Assembly (NCBI GenBank): GCA_016271365.2
Contig: CM057452.1
Location: forward strand, 830,644,001 to 830,708,000
DNA length: 64,000 bases
Origin: Neoceratodus forsteri
Lineage: Eukaryota > Chordata > Ceratodontiformes > Ceratodontidae
Direction of reading: 5' to 3'
Part shown: one piece after another, positions 57,201-64,000 of the stretch
Position numbering within the stretch: position 1 is the first letter of the stretch
Layout: each line of letters opens with the position of its first letter
Program-made: the position numbers and the translations under genes
Notes under the pieces: generated by a model
The model's database searches: none
The model's input: the letters and a program-made list of their open reading frames with translations, nothing else
What the model was told of the DNA's origin: nothing

Positions 57201-57800
57201 ATATCTTAACCTCTCTTTAAGTATGGTCTCCATGAGCTTGCACACGATTGAGGTCAGACTGACCAGCCTGTAATTCTCAGGGTCATCCCTGGAACCGCTC
57301 TTGTGGAGAAGCACCACATGTGCCATTCTCCAGTCCTGCTGCATCATGCCAGACTCCAGAGAACTATTGAACAGGCCCACCAGCAGCTCCACAAGATCCC
57401 CTGCCAGCTTTCTTAGTGCCCTTAGGCATATTGTGTCCAGTCCCGGTGACTTGTCTACCTGTAGTGCTAGTAGCCCTCCCTCACTCACTCTATCTTACTC
57501 TATCACCACATCTGTGCCCCCTCCATCCCAATGCCACCAGTCCATCTTTTTCCCTAGTGAAGACGGAGCAGAAGTGTGCATCAGTACCTCCACCTTAGCC
57601 CTGTTCTCCTCCACCCATCCATCCCCTTTCCTAAACCTAACTATACCACCTTTCTTGCCCTTTTCTCACTTATATAATGAAAGAATGCCTTCTCCCCGCT
57701 CTTGATACCTTCAGCTATTTGGAGTTCCTTATATGCCTTAGCCTCCTGCACTATCTTGCATGCCACCTTGGCCAACTTTAGGTCTTTATAAAGCTGGGTG
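54300..57800 (-). pseudogene. CR1 RT and C-terminal domain (split by LTR)
   Basis: RT at 56766-57488 shows SPGLDTICLRALRKL, YRLVSLTSIVCKLME, QHGFVGGRSCQTNL, LDFSKAFNSVPH, and a GSVLG block. The catalytic YADD equivalent reads FAHDT at about 56800, just before the LTR, so the active-site motif is altered. It resumes at 55042-54512 with the C-terminal region (EEKDLEVLITSDLKHSSQC, RPHLEHGVRYWCSHLKKDI, RRATKMI) and ends near 54300 (VTNWNALLEEVVSVK-like). Confidence 0.85.
55118..56795 (-). mobile_element. Solo LTR E, 1678 bp
   Basis: Begins TGTAACCCCC and ends GGGGGTTACA, flanked by the 4-bp duplication GGTG (55114-55117 and 56796-56799). The CR1 frame reads through when it is removed. AAATAAA on the minus strand near 55478 suggests minus orientation. 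It is the same family as LTR F. A 4-bp duplication fits some endogenous retrovirus groups; there is no internal coding region, so the class is not assigned. Confidence 0.8.
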
Positions 57801-57815
57801 AATGCCTCAGGGATG

Positions 57816-58178
57816 ATCTGACATAGGAGATGACTCTGGTGGAGGAACACTGGCCGAAGCTAAAAGGGAGCATAGTAAAGGCAACAAACCTCTGCGTCAA
57901 ACAAGTGAACAAAAGCAAGAGGAAAAAGAGACCGCTATGGTTCTCAAAAGAGGTGGCTGAGATTAAGGCAAAAAGTGTAGCATTCAGAAGCTATAAGGAG
58001 ACACAGAGGGAGGAGGGCAGGGAGGTGTACCAGGGGAAACAGAGGGAAGCAGGGAAAGCAGTAAGGAACACAAAGGCACAAACTGATGAAAGAGTAGCCC
58101 AGGAGGTAATGAAAGGGGGCAAGACATTTTTCAGGTATATAAGCGAAAAGAAGACCAGGAGTGGTACTATAAGGTTAA
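57816..58178 (+). pseudogene. CR1 endonuclease-RT linker
   Basis: Basic linker between endonuclease and RT: VEEHWPKLKGSIVKATNLC, NKSKRKKRPLWFSKEV, VAQEVMKGGKTFFRYISEKK. Open from 57830 to the LTR at 58179. Confidence 0.8.
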
Positions 58179-61100
58179 TGTAACCCCTAGGTGGCACTAT
58201 CCCAAGGGCTACTACCCCTGTCTGCTTGGCTAGTAGCAGGTTAAGGGGCCTGAGTTCTGAAATGGGTGCCTCCACCCAGAGGTCAGGGCTGGCAGTGGTC
58301 AAGCTAACCTGGGCACAGCCCTCTGGGACACTGTAACCCCCATCTTTCCTTACTAGTGGCTGGAACAATACACAGTAATCACTTTCACAATACCCCTCAT
58401 ATACCACACAAGTACCCACTCTGTTTGCACTTACCACCAGGGCTTTCCTCTGGCCCGGCCCTGGGAAACCCCTGTAAAACAAAGTTATACACAGCAAATA
58501 ACAGCAGTACAGTACTCTTGCGCAAACTGGAACTACAGACAGGGTGAATGCAAAAAAAAGAGTTAGATCTAATTTATTTAAGGGGTTGAACAAGGGAGGG
58601 GCGTAATCAGGTTAATTTGCTTAAAGGCTCTATCAATCAAACAGTTATGCATGCACTTCAGGGTCCATAAACAGTCACACACTCTGGGTACCCGGATGGA
58701 GAATGGTGGGCTAGCCAGGAACGTTGCAGCTGGTTGGGGCCCTGTGATGGAAGAAAACAACATGCACAACACACACTATTTGTAATCCGGAGCTGGAGGG
58801 CTCAGTTCATGAAAAGAAAAACAACAAGACAATCAGATGACACACTTTTAGATTAGGCTGTTGTTGCAGGGAGCTACCCTGATGATTACTCACGATACCC
58901 AAGACTGGACACAGGCTGGACAAAAATAGAGACAGCAGGTGGTTAATCTGGAGTGCCAGGAGAAGCAGGGCCCAAACGATTCACCGAGGCATCATTCCTG
59001 TTCAAGCGTGGAGCAGGGGGCTGATCCCCAGGCAGGTCTCTCATCGGTGGCTTTCTCTGTGCAGTGGGGTAGTCTGGCAGGGTCAATGTGGCATGGCCCA
59101 TGACGAATGGAGATGAATGCAGATTCAGTCCAATTAGGCTGGATAAAGCTTCCAGCAAGCAGAACACAGTTCACACAGTGGGGAACCAAATCACGACCCA
59201 CTTTCACTACACAGCACATTTACATGTGTAACCCCCCTGTTACCCGGGGTTATTAGAATCCCAGTAAGACCTAGTGGTAGCAGGGAAGGCAGCTTGTGAA
59301 ACTCCAGTTAAATGGATTTCACACTGTCTCACTCTGTTCTCAGTCTCAGCTGAGACTGAGGGATGACATTATTTTAGAACTGTCGCAGCTGCATAAGCCA
59401 CACTGGAATGTTGCAGTTGGAGGTTAGAGTAGAACGTTGGGGAATTTAAAGCCAGTCTGTGTGCAGTCTGAGAGAGAGACTGTAGTGCAGCAGAGTGTGT
59501 GCAGGCTCTCATAGCTTTAAGCTCTGTTTCAGAGCTACTTTTGTTTTTGGTGTGTGTTTCCACCTGAAGAGGAACACAGGAACTGGTAATTGAAGTGGTG
59601 GAGACCGCTCTCAATGGTTCAGAGCCCCATCCCTGAGGGGATGGGGGGAAGGTATCTGCTTGATTTCCAGGGGCAACCCCCCTGGGTCTGGCTAAGGGAA
59701 AGAAGCTGCCTGTCTGAGTTGTGCTGAGGCACCAGAAGCTCTGTAAGAGATTCCTTGAGGAGGAAATGCCTGTGGGGCACCTGCAACCAAAGGGTGAGTT
59801 CGCTCTGAAAAAGAGCCAAGTGTTTTCACTTGAAACAGAAGGAAACTAAAGGGACTGTTACTGTGGGGTCAGGAAAAGACAGCCAAGTACAGCTGGAAGA
59901 TGTGGGGATTGGACTGCTTAACTCAGTGGGGGGGTCTAGAGTAATGGACAAAGCCACTTATTTTTAAGTATGTTCAAGTCCAGCATAAATGGGAAGCAAG
60001 ACAAGTAGACTGAATGTGAAATACATTTAGCAAGAATCTACACAGCAAAGTGCTAAAGGATGAGATGTTTACAGTCCAGAGAAATGGCCGGGTATGAATT
60101 GTGGGAGCGAGAGGTGGGAGACCCCCCATCAGTAGTAACCAAATTCACCTCTACGGATTTGCTCTGAGACACCTTTTGCTTTCCCTCAGGTACTTGGCCA
60201 GTGCCTGAGGAAAGTACCCTGACGTGGGATTAAACAGGAGGATTCCCTGATGGAGCCAAGGTGCTCTTAGGTGGTTTAGGGAGCCACCAGAAAATGTTTC
60301 CATGAAATATGGAAGGTGTCCAAGTGGCTGGCAAAGGAGCCGAGCCAGGGAAAACCTAGAGCAGTGTACAAGTTCGGCCTGTGTAACCCAAAGCAGCGAA
60401 CAATTCCGGGCTGTGTGCCCAGTGTGTTGTAGAGCCTGAGGGCTAAAGTGATGAGGATGTGTTCTGGTCTCTTTTAATCTGCATTACCAAGAGTGTAGCC
60501 CCATGGGGGTCCATCTATGCTTTGTTTATTCTGTTTGGATGTGAATAAAAGCCACACTTTAGAATCCCACTTCTGGTATTGGACATTACAGTTATTGTTT
60601 CCTGTATTCGGAGTAACTTGGTTGCCCCTGTGCAGAGTAGCCAAACCTAGCCTTTGTGCCAAGTGACATATTCCTCCCTGAACCCAGCCCACTTGGTAAA
60701 GCTGTCAGATACAAACGGCATACCGGGTAGGGGTTGCACATGTAAGGAAACTCCACTGTACCAGGCAAACCACTCTCTGGTCACGATCGCAAAGTCTCTG
60801 CACAAACCGGGGATTCAAAAGCAGCTGGAAATCCTGAACAGCCAATCGCATTCAGAAAATCTTCAGTCTTCTTCAGGTTAAAGCCTGGTCACAGCCCAGT
60901 GGCTTAAATAGTCCTCACAACTCGGATTCAGTCCGAATAAACTCTATTTTACCTCTCAGGAACAGCAGGCAGACAGGCAGGCAGGCCAAAACTCCACCCT
61001 TTCACAGTTCCCCCATGCAAAACTACACAGAACTGCTGCTCAAAAATCATTTGAGCTGTTACTTCTTCACTTCTCAGCTCATAACTGAAACTAACTGAAA

Positions 61101-61617
61101 CTTGCTGCAGCACCCAGGGAAATTCCCCAAGATCCAAAAGGTTCAGTTGGCAGATCCTCCTGTCAGTCACAACAAAAGCTCCCCCTTCAGGTGCAAAAAG
61201 GCGCAAAAAGCCCAAAACTACAATTCATACAGATTTTGACTCCAGACAGCTCCTGTAGTCCGGCTCCATTTTAGGTCCCACCAGTACTGACTGGTCCAAT
61301 TTGCAGTCCAGGACCAAGATAGTGGAGATAAACAAAACAGTCCTTGCTGCAAAGAAGGCAGGTTAGACAAACTACATTATCATTATCACTCTAAATTATT
61401 TTCAGCAAATAGTTACATCTTTCAACAAAGCTCCCTCTCAGATTACTTATGACTGCAATCCAGGCAGCTCTTAAAGAGACAGTACACAGAGGCTATACAG
61501 GCACTCTCTGGCAATCACATTTAAACTGCTAAAACGCAGGACACCAGCCTGGCAGTGAGCATTTAGGCAAGCTCGAGGAAGACTTTTCGGGAACTCCCAT
61601 TTGTAGGGGGGGTTACA
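58179..61617 (-). mobile_element. Solo LTR F (interrupted)
   Basis: TGTAACCCC...GGGGTTACA with a 4-bp duplication TTAA (58175-58178 and 61618-61621). Shares its first 250 bp and last 120 bp with LTR E (for example GGGTGCCTCCACCCAGAGGTC, and CTCTTAAAGAGACAGTAC against CGCTTAAAGAGACAGTACG). About 1.92 kb without LTR G. AAATAAA on the minus strand near 58570. Confidence 0.8.
59227..60738 (+). mobile_element. Solo LTR G, 1512 bp
   Basis: Begins TGTAACCCCCC and ends GGGGTTGCA, flanked by a 4-bp duplication CATG (59223-59226 and 60739-60742), inside LTR F. AATAAA at 60543 suggests plus orientation, with about 190 bp of R-U5 after it. A different family from E and F apart from the terminal bases. 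No coding region. Confidence 0.75.
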
Positions 61618-61621
61618 TTAA

Positions 61622-63572
61622 AAAGGTAAGGGAGGGCTGTGCAGTGGGGACCAGGAAAAGGCAAACATTCTGAACAAAACATTTGTTCAGTGTTCACAGA
61701 GGAAGGAGAAGGGGAGGACCCACAAAGTAACAGAAGCTTTGGAGGATGGTGGACACTAGTAGAGTCCTGAAGGGACTTAACCTGAAGGGGGAGAAAGCAA
61801 AGGGGCCAGATTAGGTGCATCCAAGGGTACTGAGGGAGCTCAGGAAAATACTGGCTGTGCCTCTATTTAACAGCTCACTGGAAACAGGAGTGGCACAGGA
61901 GGTCTGGAGGAGGGCAGATATAGTTCCACTACGCAAAAGCGGTAGGAGGGAGGAGGCTAGCAATTATAGACTAATCAACATGACACTGGTGCTGGGAAAA
62001 TTAATGGAATAACTGGTGAAGTAAAGGATCGTGGAATATCTTTATTCCAGTGTTCAACAAGACCCAAGGCAGCATTGTTTTCATAGAGGGGAGGTCATGT
62101 TAAATGTACCTGACAGATTTCGACTGGGTGACCAAGGAACTTTTTTTTTATTTTAGTCTTTGGTAACCGGGTAAGGCCCACTAGGCACAACTGCCTGTTT
62201 TCAGGGGTGACCTGGGAGCACTGGGTGGTTAAATAACTTACTCAGAGTCACACAGTATGCAAGTGGAGGTTGTGAGAATCAAACTCAGGTCTGGTCTGCT
62301 GGATATATCCAGCTTGTTCACACCTTGTTCCTTTAACCTCTAGGCTATACTGCCAGCCCACTAGATCAGGGTGGAGCAGGATGTGACCTACCTAGATTTC
62401 AGTAAGGCTTTCAACACTGTTCCACATAGGAGACTAGTAAGCAAACTGGGTAGCTTAGGAGCAGGTCCAAAGGCGATAAACTGGATATGAAACTGGTTAG
62501 GGAATGGGGGACAGTAGGAGGTGGTAAACAGAGTTCACTCCAAGGAATCAAAGGCAACCAGTAGTGTGCCACAGGGATCAGTGCTAGAACCAGTCTTCTT
62601 TAATTTCTATATAAGTGACATTGCAGAGGAGCTGGAAGGGAAGGTCTGCCTCTTTGTAGATGACACCAAAATCTGCAAAAGGGTGGAAATTCCTGGGGGG
62701 GTGAAAAGGATGAGCAGAGACCTGAGCAAACTAGAGTGGTCAAGGGTATGTCAGCTGGGTTGCAATGCCAAAAAGTGCAAAATAATGCACTTAGGGCACA
62801 GAATCTTAGGGGTGCAGTACAAAATGGGAGGAGAGGTACTGACAACAACCAAGCAGGAAAGAGACCTGGGGGCAATCATATCAGATGACCTAAAGGAGTG
62901 CATGCAACAAGGCAGTAGGGAGAGCTAGTGGGATGCTGGGATGCATAGGCAAGGCTATTGCCAGCAGAAAGGAGGAGGTGGTGTTGCCTCTGCATAGATA
63001 ACTGGCAAGACCCCACCTAGAGTACTGTGTCCAGTTCTGGAGACCACATCTCCAGAAGGACATAGAGTGGAGGCAGTCCAGAGGAGGGCAACTAAAATTG
63101 TGCAGGGTCTACATCAAAAGTCTTGCAAGGGGACACTAAAGGACCTCAATACGTACACCTTGGAAGAGGAAGGGGGATATGACAGAGACCATTAAATACC
63201 TCACAGGGTAAATAAGGTAAAGGAGGAAGCATTTTTCAGAAGAAACAGTGCTCAAGAAAAAGGGGACATTCTAGGAAGCTGGAGGGGTAGAATCAGGAGA
63301 CATGAGAAAGTACTTCCTCACAGAAAGAGTAGTGGATTACTGGAATAGTCTTCCAGTGGAAGTAGTGGGGCCAAAAACAATCGTGGGGTTCAAAAATACA
63401 TGGGATAAGCACAACGGAATCATAGTTGAAAGGAAGGGGAGGAGAAGAAAGAGCTGTAAATAGAGCCAGTCTGTGGTAATAGTGTAAGTAGGGAGAAATG
63501 GGCAGGCTGGATGGGCCAAGAAGTCCTTATCTGCCATCAAATTCTATGTTTCTATGATTCTATGAAGGTGTG
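61622..63572 (+). pseudogene. CR1 RT and 3' end
   Basis: Continues the plus-strand CR1: FTEEGEGED-like linker, HPRVLRELRKILAVPL at 61815, NYRLINMTLVLGKLME, then a SINE insertion at about 62140-62362. The palm follows (DVTYLDFSKAFN at about 62385, SSVPQGSVLEPVFFNFYISDI, and FVDDTK as the catalytic box at about 62655). The C-terminal region runs to about 63420 with several frame breaks. The 3' UTR with GGATGGGCCAAGAAGTCC precedes the terminal TTCTATG repeats. Confidence 0.85.
62143..62362 (-). mobile_element. CORE/MIR-like SINE with L2-type tail
   Basis: Minus-strand SINE in the CR1 RT gene. Its tail at 62145-62205 is the reverse complement of the L2 tail (GTAACCGGGTAAGGCCCACTAGGC...CCTGTTTTCAGG). 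The body has TAAATAACTTACTCAGAGTCACACAG, matching the MIR/CORE-SINE central region in reverse. The target duplication is unclear. Confidence 0.75.
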
Positions 63573-64000
63573 AGCTGACTTCCAGGTTTCCTGCATAGGG
63601 ACTTCTCTGGAAGCAACCGCCAAGGCAGCAGTATGTTCAACGGAATGAGATCTAAGCCCTACAGGAGACTCCCTACAAGCCAACCTATAGCAGAGGTCGT
63701 TGCAGGATGTGATGCACCTGCTAGTCATGGCTTCAGCGTGACAAACAGCTGATAAGCCTCTCCCTCAACTCTAGCCATGCACTCCTCACAATAAGAGAGT
63801 GCACTCTGAGGGTATGGAGCCTGCGTTCAGCCTCTGAAGATGGGCTGGTCAAGTATACTGGTAAGTTAGTCACCTGGTTAAGGAGAAACTCCAATACTAC
63901 CTTCAGGAGGAACTCCATATTGGGAAAAAGGATGACTATTCCTGTGGAACACCAGGTAGGGAGACTCCACTGAGACTGCTGGAGCTCCCTGATCCTTCTG
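63573..64000 (-). pseudogene. DIRS-C tyrosine recombinase, C-terminal part (runs off the window)
   Basis: The minus frame at 63733-63918 gives EFLLNQVTNLPVYL and RRLHTLRVHSLIV, aligning with FCLNQYIHLPVYY and LLHTLDVHRILHYY in the DIRS-A recombinase. The 3' portion at 63590-63700 aligns by position with the HSTR region of A and B, in another frame. It continues past the window end. Confidence 0.72.

Larger units (their letters stand above)
54222..57815 (-). mobile_element. CR1 LINE, minus strand, interrupted by a solo LTR
   Basis: Inserted in the plus-strand CR1. The 3' end is at 54222 with an AT-rich tip, and the 5' end is truncated near 57815. It contains the linker, RT and C-terminal region, split by the solo LTR at 55118-56795. 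Confidence 0.82.
53695..63572 (+). mobile_element. CR1 LINE, plus strand, in three pieces
   Basis: One CR1 copy in the order 53695-54221, 57816-58178 and 61622-63572, separated by a minus-strand CR1 and by a solo LTR. The reading resumes across the LTR (TTAA duplication), giving a KKTRSGTIRL then VREGCAVGTRK linker. It ends with TTCTATGTTTCTATGATTCTATGA, the octamer-like CR1 3' end. It is 5'-truncated inside DIRS-C. Confidence 0.82.
53373..64000 (-). mobile_element. DIRS copy C (interrupted, runs off the window)
   Basis: The left terminal repeat (53373-53529) and internal complementary region (53586-53689) are followed at about 53695 by a CR1 insertion complex. After it, from about 63573, comes minus-strand tyrosine recombinase sequence. 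The same spacing (left ITR, ICR, recombinase) is seen in copies A and B. The rest lies beyond the window. Confidence 0.75.

Overview
The window looks like intergenic or deep-intronic DNA from a repeat-rich, non-mammalian tetrapod. I found no host protein-coding gene, no tRNA or rRNA gene and no CRISPR array. Almost every long reading frame belongs to a transposable element. The mixture is DIRS-type tyrosine-recombinase retroelements, CR1 with its ATTCTATG-like 3' end, an L2-type LINE, L1 and Tx1-type LINEs, Gmr1-like Gypsy, Penelope-like fragments and tRNA-derived SINEs. That suits tuatara, turtle or caecilian/amphibian genomes better than mammals, birds or teleosts. The species cannot be fixed from the sequence alone.

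Layout. 0.2-1 kb: minus-strand CR1 fragment. 0.97-7.8 kb: a Penelope-like GIY-YIG coding fragment split by a 6.6-kb DIRS element (DIRS-A), which itself carries a tRNA-SINE. 8.9-16.83 kb: a four-deep nest. A palindromic DNA element with minisatellite arms holds a hAT-type MITE (8-bp target duplication), which holds a SINE, which holds a 5.75-kb Tx1-type LINE (21-bp target duplication). 17.17-23.0 kb: a second DIRS element (DIRS-B). 23.6-25.2 kb: a SINE and two hairpin repeats. 25.49-35.06 kb: a full-length L1 (17-bp target duplication) interrupted by a nearly intact L2-type LINE with a 2A-like peptide. 36.5-39.2 kb: a duplicated repeat and a run of palindromic or satellite-like DNA. 39.74-51.01 kb: a complete Gmr1-like Gypsy (5-bp target duplication) whose LTRs and 5' region hold an L2 fragment, a solo LTR, a large palindromic element, a SINE and a short element encoding a hammerhead ribozyme. 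52.1-64 kb: two DIRS copies joined end to end. The second is split by a CR1, which is split by another CR1 and by nested solo LTRs.

How the parts relate. The L2-type LINE and several SINEs share the same 3' tail, the signature of SINEs mobilised by that LINE. Target duplications and resumed reading frames let most insertions be ordered in time. The most notable points are a structurally complete hammerhead ribozyme on the minus strand at 50394-50441, a DIRS terminus-to-terminus junction at about 53.34-53.42 kb that is the reverse complement of the element's internal complementary region, the integrase-before-RT order of the Gypsy, and the 2A-bearing LINE with only two visible coding lesions.
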